DNA from: Gautieria morchelliformis
Taxonomy: Eukaryota; Basidiomycota; Agaricomycetes; Gomphales; Gomphaceae
Reading direction: 5' to 3'
Assembly (NCBI GenBank): GCA_015179125.1
Contig: WHVA01000393.1
Coordinates: 1-64,000, forward strand
Length of the DNA: 64,000 bases
This document shows, in pieces, positions 20,150 through 30,530 of the stretch (positions are counted from its first letter, which is position 1; each line of letters opens with the position of its first letter). The position numbers and the translations under genes are program-made. The notes under the pieces were generated by a model that made no database searches, was not told the origin of the DNA, and worked only from the letters and a program-made list of their open reading frames with translations.

Positions 20150-20497
20150 GACCACTAAGTGCAAGTCACTGTTTGTTGACCATAACCTACAGCAAAAAAT
20201 AGTAAAAAAGAGCAAATCCAGTAATAATTTGAAACTATGGCAAATGGTGAAGAATCCTTCCTTTGTGTTTACAATTTAAAACATCAAGAAAATGTGAATG
20301 AAACCAAATGAATATTTATAAGAAATAAAATGTGACAAAATAAATCATATTCACTGCCTAAGATGCAAGAAATATCTATTCAGATTTCCTTGATGTCTTA
20401 ATCATTTGCCATAGTTTCAAATTATTAGTGGATTTGCTCTTTTTTCACTATTTGGTATAGTAAACAAACAGTGACTTGTACCTATATAGGCTAGTGG
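20150..20497. repeat. Second fold-back palindrome (MITE-like), about 340 bp
   Basis: The arm at about 20159-20255 (GTGCAAGTCACTGTTTGTT, then AGAGCAAATCCAGTAATAATTTGAAACTATGGCAAATG in part) is matched in reverse complement by about 20402-20481 (ending AACAAACAGTGACTTGTAC). The spacer of about 150 bp is AT-rich and non-coding. The flanking CCACTA words are also inverted. It is unrelated in sequence to the palindrome at 18525. The rest of 19916-20734 shows no gene. Confidence 0.78.
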
Positions 20498-20734
20498 ACA
20501 TATATGACTGTCATGGTACGTGTGGAGAGGCACGTTTTGACATCACGCTCGAAGACAGAACAGGACTAACGCAACCCTCACAACGCTAGAGCAGCATGAT
20601 ATGTAACAGAAAAGCGATCTGGCAGGAACTACTGAATGATGGCGCGTTTTGGCTCAACGCTGATGACCTTGAAGCAGCCAGTTCGTTTTGAGATCATAAT
20701 CACAGGACAGGTGATCCGATTAGATGTATCAATA

Positions 20735-21745
20735 TCAAGAGACGAAAGAATCTTCTTGTACACCCAGCTTTGTTCGCTTTTCCCACAATGATGATCTTTG
20801 TAAAGGGCCCTTCCCCAAGCCTCCTTTCGCTAGACGCAAGCTAGTCGCGGACTTCATGCCTGCTAACCGCTGGCCTGCACGGACCGTCCATCCAGCATAA
20901 ACAGGTTTTTCCTCTCCTCCCTCAGTCTCTATGAGATGCCGCAAGCCTTGATAAGCTTGAGGCTCAGCTAACAGACGCGCCTGCAGCGGTGTTATCAACA
21001 TATGATCGAAGTCAACCAACACACAGACCATGTGTGTTCCAGCCTTCTCGGTGATCTCCTTCAAACCATCCTCTCCTTTAAACTTAAGCAACTTGGTCAA
21101 GTTTCTTTTCGTGTAGTCTCTGAGTGGCCCGCCCTTTGCACCTGAGGGCCGAGTCGCCGAGCGCACCACTCCTGTCACTTCGTTCATATTTATGCCTTGA
21201 TGACCTGCACTAGAATATCGAAGCTTCTGTGCAAGAATTTCCCATCCAACAGCTTTGGCCGTTACTTCGGTTTTGATATCTCGAGGATTATCGACGAGCT
21301 CAATAATAGCGTTGGGAGCATTGTCACCTGGGCGATTTCCGAACTTGTGTATTCGTGTATAACCCCCTGGACGATCGGCATATCGTTCTCGCAAGGACGT
21401 AAATAATTTGGGAAGAACTTGGGGTTTCAAGACGAATGCGGTGGCTCGTCGGAATGACGGCTGGTCACCATTCTTCCCAAGAGTAATGATCTGAGGAAAG
21501 GGTTGTTTGAATAGTAGCAGCAAGGAAAACCACTACACTCATACCTTCTCTGCTAATCGAGCGGTCTCTCTTGCCTTCGGTAATGTGGTTTTAATTTGTT
21601 CGTGTTCCAGCAACGACGTCACCAGATTCCTGTGCCCATCCGAGTCAATTCCTCATAGCTAGATAAGTCAGGGTGGTCACCTCAGCATGAGCATACGATG
21701 CGGTGTCTTTTTGGATAACTTCCTGAATCCTGCCCCATGTTTCAT
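20735..21745 (-). CDS. Mitochondrial large-subunit ribosomal protein bL17m
   Basis: Exons 21745-21681, 21629-21545 and 21490-20735 join in frame to 301 codons. The first 120 residues are the bacterial L17 fold: MKHGAGFRKL, then [35 protein letters not shown] and IITLGKNGD, with the family-typical RYADRPGGYTRI and IIELVD further on. Bacterial L17 is about 120-130 residues, so the remaining 170 or so residues are the extension seen in fungal mitochondrial versions. It is a structural protein of the mitochondrial 54S subunit. The start was chosen because MKHG is the conserved L17 N-terminus and both introns are GT-AG. The gene is divergent from GCP4, with 174 bp between the start codons. Function is well supported; the role of the extension is unknown. 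Confidence 0.92.
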
Positions 21746-21919
21746 ATTTCGGTGGTTAGCGAGAGCCCGCAAGTGCTGGCACGTGACTCGGACACAGGCG
21801 TCTGCCAAGCGCGACCAGAGAGCTTCTCTGTTAAAACGATTGGTTCCTACCGTGTATCTTCGGACTGGAATTCTACATAGTGCAGTTTACGCGTCTACCT
21901 CGCGTGTTTCATAGTCCCA
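21746..21919. promoter_or_regulatory. Bidirectional promoter region between bL17m and GCP4
   Basis: Only 174 bp separate the two divergent start codons, so promoter elements and 5' leaders must be shared or overlap. No clear TATA box is visible. Confidence 0.5.
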
Positions 21920-24265
21920 ATGATCGCCGAACTCCTTCTAGTCCTTGCTGGACATGATTCGTCACTGTTTCAAGGGTCGTCCATCAATCCATCGTTTACT
22001 CCTCTGCTCCATCCTGGCGAGCAACAAGCCCTTGAAGCTCTTGCTCAAATTGCTCTCCGTTATCGACGCGTTCGCTCGTTTTGCTCTTCCGCCCTCGATT
22101 CTAACAACAGGTACATCTGCGTCCTGTGTTCTACTCTCAGCTCCATCCTGAAGAGTGAGTATGAATCTTTGGTTGTGGATACTGAATCCAGAATTCTCAG
22201 ACGGGATGATGCATTTGTGGGCAGAGGCTCCTTTGTTCCCGTCTCGTCTGTTCGAGCCATATTTGCCGAATGGGATGCCCCCCTTAAGGCTCTCGAGTTG
22301 TTTGTCGATCGATTGGAACAGCAGTCAGGGTGGCCCCCGGGGCCACTAATTGATCTCCTCTTGGAACGTGCTGGGTCAGGCGTGCATACTGTTTCGTCTC
22401 TTTTCTCCCGCGTCTCCATCGCGGTACTACGGGTGTGGTCAACAGAAATCTCCGCATTCCTAGTCCATGGCACCGTTTCATCGGTGTTACCTCTCGCTGT
22501 GGAATCCTCAGCGTCTTCATCCACTTCTGCATCAACATATATATTGCAAGATGGTGCAATGCCGTCATGCGTCTCTGACCAGACACGTGAGTCCATTCTC
22601 TACGTTGGTCGCGCAGTTGCCACCGTCAAAGCAGCGCGTAAATCGAGGCAATTTCCCCGCACCATGGCGATTGAACATGCCAAATTACTGGATGGTGTTT
22701 ACCCGCAGGATAGACACCGTTTCGAACGTGTCATCGGCGACGTGAGAAACAACATCAGCGAATGGTTATGGCTCAATGTCCTGACGCGAGAGGACGTAGA
22801 GGATGCCGTAGAGTCCTTGCGAGTACTTTCCATCCCTCAGTGACAAAGACAGCTGATTGTAATGAATGATTAGGGCAAACTATTTTTTACTGCGAAACGG
22901 GGAGTTTGGTCTTGCGCTCATTCGGTAAGCCACTGAAATAATTTACCTTAGCTCTTATAATAATGCTTATGCCAGAGAATTTGAACGACTCAAAGCGTCG
23001 CGAATGACGTTGAACCCATCCTCGCGGCAGAGTCAAATGATTCGCGAGCAAGATTTACACTTGGCCATGCTGCGTGCATCTTTGGGCACATCAGCCCAAC
23101 TTGATCCTACCCTTACTCGCCTCCGCTTCATCTTGCCGTCTGGACCTCTCCGTCCACTGTTGCCCTCTCTTCGACCCACTGAAAACGTACAGGCACAACA
23201 AGCCGCGTTTGACGATATGCTCTTGGGCACGCGGCTCAAGTTGTCATATGCGCTGCCATGGCCGTTAGATCTCTTCCTTACCCCAGCTGCCCTCGCATCA
23301 TACAACTGTCTGTTTGCGTTTTTGTCAACAATTCGAAAAACACACGTTCGAATGTTAGATTCTTGGGTGTCGTTGTCGAATGCACAGCGGGCTCGTCGAC
23401 GATGGACGGGAACAGGCGAAGGCGGCACTGAAGAAGATCGAGAAGTTAGAGAGAGGCTCTTGAGGTGTGGCTGGGGCTGCGCACGAACCATGAATTGGTT
23501 CCTGGAAGCTGTGATGGAATACATTTGGTGCGACGTAGTCGATGAGGAGTACGTCAGATTAAAAACTCAGCTCAAAGGCGCACAGTCCAAGGACAGTCGT
23601 GTTCCACCAGCTAGCCCTGATGCCCAAACAGGACTCGACCCACCCCGAAGGCATCTCGACTTCAACACCCTCCGGTTTCTTCACAACGCCTACCTCAATC
23701 ATCTTCTCAGCAACACGCTCATTGCCCAACCGTTGTTATCATCTACACTCAGATCAATATTTGAGTCATGCGAACAGTTTGTGGCACAAATCGAACGGTG
23801 GGGAGGCGATGTTCTTCCACCATTGCTCTTTGAAGGCAGCCTAGCAGTCGGGGGCGGTGCCCGTGTTGGAGAGATGGTTCGAGAGAGGTGGGAGACTATG
23901 CAGGAAATTAATGAGGTATGTTTACAATGACTTCGTTGAACGTAGCGTTGATGCCGAATTCGTAGAAAGTGACAACTTTGCTGGACACATTCTATGAACA
24001 GCTGTCGCTCATGATTTCCCAGCCGTTTGGATTAGGTGGGGACGTCTCTACACGTTCATTTATGATGAGCTCCACGTCTACGACATTTCCATCATTGGTG
24101 CGTCCGAAGGGTGTGAGAGCGGAAGCGTACGACGGGTTCGGGGAGACGAGGCGACATGTGGAACGCCTCCTCCTTCGACTGGACTTCAGCGGTGGCTTCT
24201 CAAAACCACGAAACACGAATACAGTAAACACGGGCGAGATTTTGCGACAAGGTGGACTAGCATAG
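21920..24265 (+). CDS. Gamma-tubulin complex component 4 (GCP4, Spc97/Spc98 family)
   Basis: Exons are about 21920-22822, 22874-22924, 22976-23915 and 23966-24265, giving about 730 residues. The N-terminus MIAELLLVLAGHDSSLF matches the GCP4 start. Family landmarks are ISEWLWLNVLTREDV, NYFLLRNGEFGLALI (GRIP1 motif region), MIREQDLHLAMLRASLG, YALPWPLDLFL, and FLEAVMEYIWCDV in the GRIP2 region. GCP4 is a subunit of the gamma-tubulin ring complex that nucleates microtubules at the spindle pole body. The first intron is uncertain: the natural GTACTT donor at 22823 and the acceptor at 22873 leave the frame one base out. A lost A in the AAA at 22877-22879 would fix it, and so would a less typical donor at 22813. 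The other two introns fit exactly. Confidence 0.9.
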
Positions 24266-24529
24266 GTACTCGTCTGCTATAACTCACCAGCTTCAGCAGA
24301 AGGCTCCTCTCAATCTAGTCTGCAGTATGTAGTATGTGGCACTCACTCATGTCGCGTCAGTGGCAAAAATAGAGCAGTCATGACTAGCAGCATGTGACGC
24401 CATCGAACGTCATTCGCAGATCGTGGGTTACTCTAACAATAGCAGTCTAGCCAGAAACTACATCTGAGGACCTACTTTAAATAGTAAGCTGCCTGGTCTG
24501 TGTCACTTCCAAAGCTCGATCCTTTGACC

Positions 24530-25385
24530 ATGCCCACTGCTAACACTTTCCCTGGTGCGAACAAGGAGTACGTCAAAGGCTTTAATGAACGAAATCTTGG
24601 AGGTCTAGCGATGCCTCCTAGTAAGAAGGTGTGTCATGACTATACGTAGTTCTAACTACTTTGGCGGTGAAGGTACTCATAACTTATGTGCAGCTGCTCA
24701 TCGGTAGGCAGAGCCATAGGAATATACCATTTCCCTAAGCTGCATCTCACTACAAATCAAGTAACTTGCATGGACGCACGCATCGAGTAAGCCACTATTA
24801 CTGTCACGGGTCGCCGCGATTCAAGTATGTTTGTAGCCCAGCTGCTTCACTTGGGCTCAAAGAAGGAGATGCGCATGTCATTCGCAATGCAGGCGGATCA
24901 GCGTAAGTTACCATGCGGTTGATTGAACAGGGTGCACTGATAGAGTTCCTTCGCATCAAAGGCGCGACGCGCTTCGCTCTATCCTAGTTTCACATCATCT
25001 GCTGGGGACCACAGAGATCGCTGTCTTCCACCATACAGGATGCGGGATGCTGACCTTTACGTCTGAGGAATTCCAGTCCCAGCTGAAGGTAAATCGAGGT
25101 TGAGATGCTTACTACTAGTTTAATATGGCATTGAAAATAGGCCAAACATCCCGAACAAGCGAAAGAGATCGAATCCATCGATTTCTTGACTTTCCCCGCC
25201 CTCGAGCCTAGCGTCCAGGCCGACGTTGAATATTTGAGGCAGCATCCCCTCCTTGTGGACTTTGTTCATGTCACCGGTTGGGTTCACGAGGTTGAGACCG
25301 GAAAGGTGTGATTTCTCCGTCTTTCCCCCTCAGAGTCAAACGTTAAGGTGTGGTTCCGTGTTTTTAGGTCCGTCAGGTAGTATGA
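24530..25385 (+). CDS. Beta-carbonic anhydrase
   Basis: Seven exons, 24530-24628, 24694-24703, 24762-24786, 24837-24902, 24962-25088, 25141-25305 and 25368-25385, join in frame to 169 residues. The product shows the small beta-class layout: CMDARIDP (zinc Cys and the Asp-Arg dyad), GDAHVIRNAGGSARDALRS, and HHTGCGML (zinc His and Cys). It interconverts CO2 and bicarbonate. No signal or transit peptide is evident, so it is probably cytosolic. Exon 2 is only 10 nt, yet it is required to give KKLLIVTCMD in frame. Every intron is GT-AG. The gene is convergent with PEX10, which ends 122 bp downstream. The last intron could use a different acceptor, which would change only the final few residues. 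Confidence 0.92.
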
Positions 25386-25507
25386 CGCATATACAGAGAA
25401 ATAGCTAGCCAATGTATGAACGAGCTTGTCTAAATATTTATTACACACCGGAGTATTCGTCTTCGTCCGCGAAGGTAAATACCCTACTTCGGGCCATAGT
25501 GGACATG

Positions 25508-26800
25508 TCACAAGTTGTATATTGGCAACAGACGAGCAAGGGTGAGTGATTGCCTACATAGTGGACACTCAGACTAGAAAACACCGCTTTTAGTGAAAAA
25601 ATGACTGGTGGTCTATATGATGCTTCTACCTTTTCCCTGCCCCAGCCAAAGATACAAGTCCAACAGAAAAGATGCCCGCACTCCGTGGCGCAAGTCGATG
25701 TCCGTTCCTCTAAGCACAGTGTGCATCGACGAGTATCACGGTCCTCAGTAGAGAGGGCAGATATATACAGTGCGGTGTGTTCGTCCTCTTCGGCTGGGAT
25801 GGTGTCACCCTCATCCACGGACACTGTAGCAAGAATAGATGATACAGCTCGTGCATCTATAGTGGGTTCTTCCGGAGAAGTACGGTGCATAGGTCGTTTG
25901 CCAAGCTTGGATATACTTGTAGACGTATCAATTGATAATAACGACCGAACGGACACTATGAGACGATATGTGAGTCTAATGGCAAGCATGAGTCCGAGAA
26001 GTGAATATGATGGAGGTGTCACATTCGGATTGGGCTGAACCGTCGATATCTGTTAGCGTACAGGATCAGCTGCCGTGAGGAAGGTATGTACACTAGTATC
26101 ATGGACTGACATGGCGTATTCGAAGTAGTCTACTTCCTAGGTCATAATAGGTGCCGTGAAAGTAGAAAAGAGCCAAGTTTATTTCCGAAAGGATATCCAG
26201 TGTTGTCGGCAGATGCGATAGCACTGCCAGAGGAGATCCGGCCAACGACTCGTTCAATCTAGGAACCAGACGACTAGTTAAATACGGCGGCAACGTGCTG
26301 AAGAGGATCAAGGCCGAGAAGACCTAGATAAATGTTTGGATGGCGACAAGTGCCCAGTTACGCGTGTGCTCACCTTTCGGGAAAGTCTTAAAGACTTGGA
26401 TGAATAAGGCCAAATGTCGGTATACTCTTCGCCCAGGCTTTGGGCAGCTAAGATGAGGGGTAATGTGAGGTGGTAGTGCTACTAATTACATTGCGTACCA
26501 TAGCGTGTTGTCAAACCAAAGTACGCCAGCTTGGAAAGAAGTTCAACTTCCTTGTCCCACCGCAACAGCCAACGTGTTCCTGTTGGTTGTATGTAAGAAT
26601 TTTATTGCTAACGGCACAAAACTGTCTTTCACCAAACGAAGTACGAAGAAAGACATCTAGGTGTTCGCGAAAAGAGGCGATATGAAACAGGTCTCGTTGA
26701 TTTGCCCTGACTGATACAGGATTAATTTAATTTCCTAATGAGAAGCAATGAGCCCACTAATTTGTGCTTGGTTTGCTGGAGGCAAGCGAAAAGCAGCCAT
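25508..26800 (-). CDS. PEX10: Peroxisome biogenesis factor 10 (RING E3 ligase)
   Basis: Exons 26800-26758, 26710-26633, 26579-26499, 26447-26374, 26323-26111, 26049-25630 and 25573-25508 join to 324 residues, all introns GT-AG. The N-terminal half carries the peroxin membrane region (IIRANQRDLF, GTRWLLRWDKEVELLSKL, QSLGEEYTDIW, FHGTYYDLGSRLLRIRH, PPSYSLLGLMLAIRL). The C-terminus is a RING finger: CTLCLEERTSTCATECGHLFCWTCI, WGREK, then CPLCRQ and the typical end LLPIYNL. PEX10 works with PEX2 and PEX12 in the peroxisomal membrane to ubiquitinate the import receptor PEX5 for recycling. The start is set by MAAFRLPPANQAQ in front of the conserved IIRANQ. Its start codon lies only 66 bp from that of MGR2 on the other strand. 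Confidence 0.95.
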
Positions 26801-26866
26801 GTCGGGACTTGCCGATTCGTGGTTTCTCATTACTATGCAGCGTGTGCAGACAAACGAGCCTTCCGT
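26801..26866. promoter_or_regulatory. Very short divergent promoter between PEX10 and MGR2
   Basis: There are 66 bp between the two start codons. Both 5' leaders must be minimal, or each promoter must reach into the neighbouring transcribed region. No clear TATA box is visible. Confidence 0.45.
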
Positions 26867-27418
26867 ATGGCAGAAGTGTATGTTCATAATCTTACGCTAG
26901 CTTTGCATATATTCACATTCTTTCCTTCAAACCGAATCAACATCAAGTAAAGTACGCGTTTAACCTATATGTAACGTAGAGCCACCTCTTATTCCGGCAG
27001 GATGGGTGCCCTCATGGGCGGAGGCGTCGGTTTGACAATTGGATTCATTTTTGGGTCGTACAGCATCCTCAGGTTAGATATATTTTTACCTTGGCCAGAA
27101 AACGCGTAACATTCTTGTAGAACAGGAGCAGGGCCCCGAGGGTTCCTAGCTACCTTGTCTCAATATATGTTGAGTAGCGCCGCTACTTTCTCGTTTTTCT
27201 TGGCCATCGGATCAGTACGCATATTTTACTTGTATATTCTTAGTATCAACCGTTCAACCCACATGTAGGTCATCCGAACGGAGGAACAATTGGGGATCTC
27301 GGCAGCTCGAAGGCAACTCTTACCACCACACCTAGCATCCCGAGCGGAGGGTGCAGCACTCATAAAAGCTCGGTGGGAAGACGAGAAAAGGCGAGAAACT
27401 GCAAGCAATAAAGCATAG
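26867..27418 (+). CDS. MGR2: Mgr2/ROMO1 family, TIM23 complex subunit
   Basis: Exons 26867-26946, 27001-27072, 27121-27214 and 27269-27418 join to 131 residues. The core is the conserved two-helix membrane hairpin of Mgr2/ROMO1: KMGALMGGGVGLTIGFIFGSYSILR, read in two parts across an intron, then GAGPRGFLATLSQYMLSS and FLAIGSVIR, with Gly-rich helix packing. In yeast Mgr2 sits in the inner mitochondrial membrane and gates lateral release of preproteins from TIM23. The family is usually 75-115 residues. Here about 26 residues precede the core and about 45 charged residues follow it (TEEQLGISAARRQL to ASNKA). The N-terminal start (MAEVYVHN) is the least certain point. Confidence 0.88.
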
Positions 27419-27590
27419 GCGGCTGTGATGGCATGTGAGGCTTGTCATCACAAATCATAATTTCTTGTCTCACTCCAGGTAGAGACTTCTTGACTCCTTA
27501 TTGTGTCTGATTTTAGTTCAAGCCGCATGACATTTACAAGGAACACCGGGAGCGAATCTGTAGTCGAAAAACAACATACTGGATAACTTG

Positions 27591-28644
27591 TCAGACATCC
27601 TGTGCATCCACAATGTCTTTGCCAGATATTTGTAGCCATAACAGTACCTCTGGCCAATCCTTGACTCTCCAGATGCCTTCAGGTATCTGTATTATGTCTT
27701 CTTTCCACCACTCAGGACTTCGACCTAATGCTAGCTCGTGCTGTTGACGCTGGTTAAAGCTCATCATGTCTTCAGCTGTCTCTGCAGTCGAGGACCTTTT
27801 ACCCCACTCGTAGTCGCCAAGCAATAAGGCTGGCGTTTGTCCTGCCGAACTATTCGCACACCCAAGCACATTCTCCACCGAATCGTCAATCAGCACAGAG
27901 GCGCCTAGTTCTCGACATATCTGAATGAGAGTATGTGAATTTAACTTAATGTTGCCAGTCATAGTGGTACAGACGTTGCCCTTGGAAAGCCGCCTTTCCT
28001 TCATGATTTCATCACCAATACCCTTCGAACTCACGAAGTCTCCAGTAAACTGTATACTTTCGAAGACGCCTGGTGAGATCATGGCATCCACTGTCACCAT
28101 CGAAGAAGGAAGAGGCATGCGCACCAGGCAACCACTTGTTTATCCATGCCGTGGTCTGCCTACGGAGTTCGACACTTCGTGACGTCAGTATGGCAAGGCG
28201 GAATCCCATCGTTCTAAGTGTTTGCAAGGCCTTCTCGGCATCAGGAAGTAGTGATGCTTGGAGGAAGTCAACCGAAGCATAGAACATCTGAGCTTTGGCA
28301 ATCGCCTGCAGTGGCTCACCCCAGCAAGGGTTCTGTAAGAGACACTAGTGAGTCTGTCAAGACTGAGCATAACAGATATTCAACTTCACCTGCCACCAGT
28401 GATAATCTGCGTTCGTATTCAGCTATGTTGCTCTCGAGATAACCTTACAATGAATACACTCACAATGAAAATCGCCCAACACCATGCGTGTCCCATATAC
28501 CTCATTATGCCCTTCATGCCGTTATCTTTTTTTAGTATCGGACTTCCACTCAACCGTCAGCAAACACGTACATTCCGCCGCCGCCGCGGTAGTCTGGCAC
28601 AGCACATCGTCCAAGTCGATCACAATCAAAGGAGCTCGATGCAT
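27591..28644 (-). CDS. HAD-superfamily phosphatase, nucleotidase-like
   Basis: Exons 28644-28572, 28511-28464, 28406-28390, 28332-28125, 28069-27975 and 27920-27591 give 256 residues. HAD motifs are in order: motif I IVIDLDDVL (catalytic Asp pair), motif II LAILTSR, a lysine in the region of motif III (GDEIMKERRLSKG), and motif IV VLIDDS. The conserved WHNEVYGT and YYHWWQNPCWG cap region appears only if the 17-nt exon 28406-28390 is used. Fungal homologues are mostly annotated as HAD-like or 5'(3')-deoxyribonucleotidase-like, and the substrate cannot be read from sequence. The last intron (27974-27921) is 54 nt with no stop, so keeping it would add 18 residues without shifting the frame. Confidence 0.85.
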
Positions 28645-28871
28645 GTAAACAGGTCGTTGCATGCAAACCCTGGTTTACAGATGATGAAGGACGAGCTGAA
28701 GCATTGCAATACCCTCGTGATACTACTGTCATACTGTGGAGTACTAGGTATTCTTTGTTTAATACTACTTAGTGATATACTTTTGGCCCATCGTTAAGCC
28801 TATCAAGGCAGTCGAGGAGGCAAGGTTTTGCGCTGAAGATCAACATTTGCTGCCTCAAACAAGAATCCCTT

Positions 28872-30030
28872 CTAGTTCTCCGCAATAATGCTTCCACCAG
28901 CTATATCTAGCACCTTCCAGTCCACCTCGATGCCTTTTTTATTGAATATACGTCTAGCGTCTTCCGCGATCTCTGTAAACCCTTTAGTGGCGAGGGCAAG
29001 GATGGTAGGGCCAGCTCCCGAGAGGCAGATGCCTAGCAAACCGTCATGAGTTATTGGCGTAATGGCGGTGGTCACTTCAGGCAGACCTGGGATCTATAAT
29101 GAGAGGCTTTAAAACGAGATGTAATCTAGGGTGACAGATTATACCAATTCTTTGCGATAAGGTTGGTGCACACGGTCCTTCATCGCTTCATATGTCAACT
29201 CAGGATCGGGAGGTGATTGTGCCAATGCTGTAGTCAAAACAGCTAATCGCTGCATGTTGAAAACCTGAGTTGGAACGGTCAGATATCGTATACAAGTGAT
29301 TTCTTGAGAGACCAACCAAGTCCTTTCGAGAATAAGTTAGTGGCAACACATCTCGAGCTTTAGCAGTGCTAAGTTCAAAACGCGGGATGATAGCTAGAGC
29401 GCGAACTTCCTTCGCCCAGCCAAATTTGACGAAATGGCCAATGCCCAAGGGCGGCATGGGGGGGTCTTTTCCCCAATTCTCATCAGCATCTGGAGGGTAT
29501 TCGGGTAACACTTCTGAGAGCGGCACAGAGGCCGCCTCTGTTGCAGCGCTATTTAGCTCGCGAAGATAGGAGCCCACGAAACCGCCCACTAATGCGGCAG
29601 TCACATTATCAGGATGTCGTTCGACCATCAAAGCAAAATCCAACATTCGGGACACAGAGAGTTTGAGGTTCCCTAAGGCATTTCCCAAGAGAACGCCTCC
29701 GATTACAGCGGCTCCTGAAGAGCCTAGTCCCCGGCTGAATGGAATCTCATTATGCGCATGCATGCTCATTGAGGGGAATGTTTGAGTGCCATGACACCGT
29801 AGAACATACAGTGCGACACGGGTTGTGAGATTTTTGTATGCATCGAGAGGAACTTCGTTTGATCCTTCGCCAGAGTATGTGATCACAGGCGGGACGACCG
29901 GTGATTGATCCACTGATGTATACACGACCACCGTCAACGTCAGATACAGAGACAGCGATAAGCCGACCACATCGAATCCTGGTCCAATATTCGCACTGGT
30001 TGCGGGTACTTTTATGGTAAACCGTCGCAT
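28872..30030 (-). CDS. THR1: Homoserine kinase
   Basis: Exons 30030-29317, 29264-29145 and 29093-28872 give 351 residues, the usual size of fungal Thr1. GHMP-kinase motifs: an N-terminal VPATSANIGPGFDVVGLSL, the ATP-binding loop PFSRGLGSSGAAV (about residues 95-110), and the C-terminal GLLGICLSGAGPTILAL. The enzyme phosphorylates homoserine to O-phosphohomoserine, the step before threonine synthase. The start ATG at 30030 gives MRRFTIKVPATSANIG, matching the family N-terminus. It is divergent from the small plus-strand gene at 30092, with 61 bp between the start codons. Confidence 0.95.
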
Positions 30031-30091
30031 TGTCGGAGTTTGGTCAGCTATGCTTCAGAGCTTCGCCCTCTCGCTTGCTGTTTATTCAATT

Positions 30092-30485
30092 ATGGCCACG
30101 TTTAGTTCGCTGCTGCCAGCTTTGGTGGACGTGCTAGAGACGAGCCAAAAACAAGACGGCCATGCGTCCAAGCAGGCTCTTCTGCACTCTGCAAGTGACT
30201 ACTTTGAGTACCAAAGTTTACATTCTCATCCAGGTGCAGACAAATGAGTTCAAAGAGATATTGACAAGAGCCAAAGCACTGGCTGCCAATCTTCCTGGTG
30301 GAGACATGTCGCTATCAGATCAAGACGAAGTGATTCAAATGCTCCAAAAGCTTCGTGACTATAAACGGCAAGACCGACTTTGGAATCTTTGGAACAGGTG
30401 GTTGATAATTTTTGATAGGGCTCAACTGTCGCTTTTCTCCCGTTTAACAATGTCTGGTAGTGAAAATGAGGAGGGTAACAAGTAA
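30092..30485 (+). CDS. Small gene, possibly Mediator subunit 9-like
   Basis: Two overlapping frames look coding. The first is MATFSSLLPALVDVLE with a helical tail (30092 to about 30200). The second contains FKEILTRAKALAANLPGG, then SLSDQDEVIQMLQKLRDYKR (about 30240-30370). The Leu-rich start followed by LPG and an acidic helix is the pattern of the Med9 domain, a Mediator middle-module subunit. I could not join the frames with a normal intron: the overlap leaves only about 22-40 nt, too short or out of phase. A frameshift, an unusual intron or a different start are open. It ends at TAA 30483-30485, 45 bp from the convergent dynein stop. Confidence 0.4.
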
Positions 30486-30530
30486 GAGGTCTTATGACGT
30501 GGTATTATCATGATGTTGTCCATAAATTAT

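Noticed and set aside
21920-24265. GCP2 or GCP3 (Spc97/Spc98 proper) instead of GCP4
   Set aside because: Length near 730 residues and the N-terminus MIAELLLVLAGHDSSLF, starting directly without the long N-terminal extension, fit GCP4.
26738-26950. Earlier Met (26738) as MGR2 start
   Set aside because: It would overlap the PEX10 first exon and adds sequence unlike the family; ATG 26867 is the closest sensible start.
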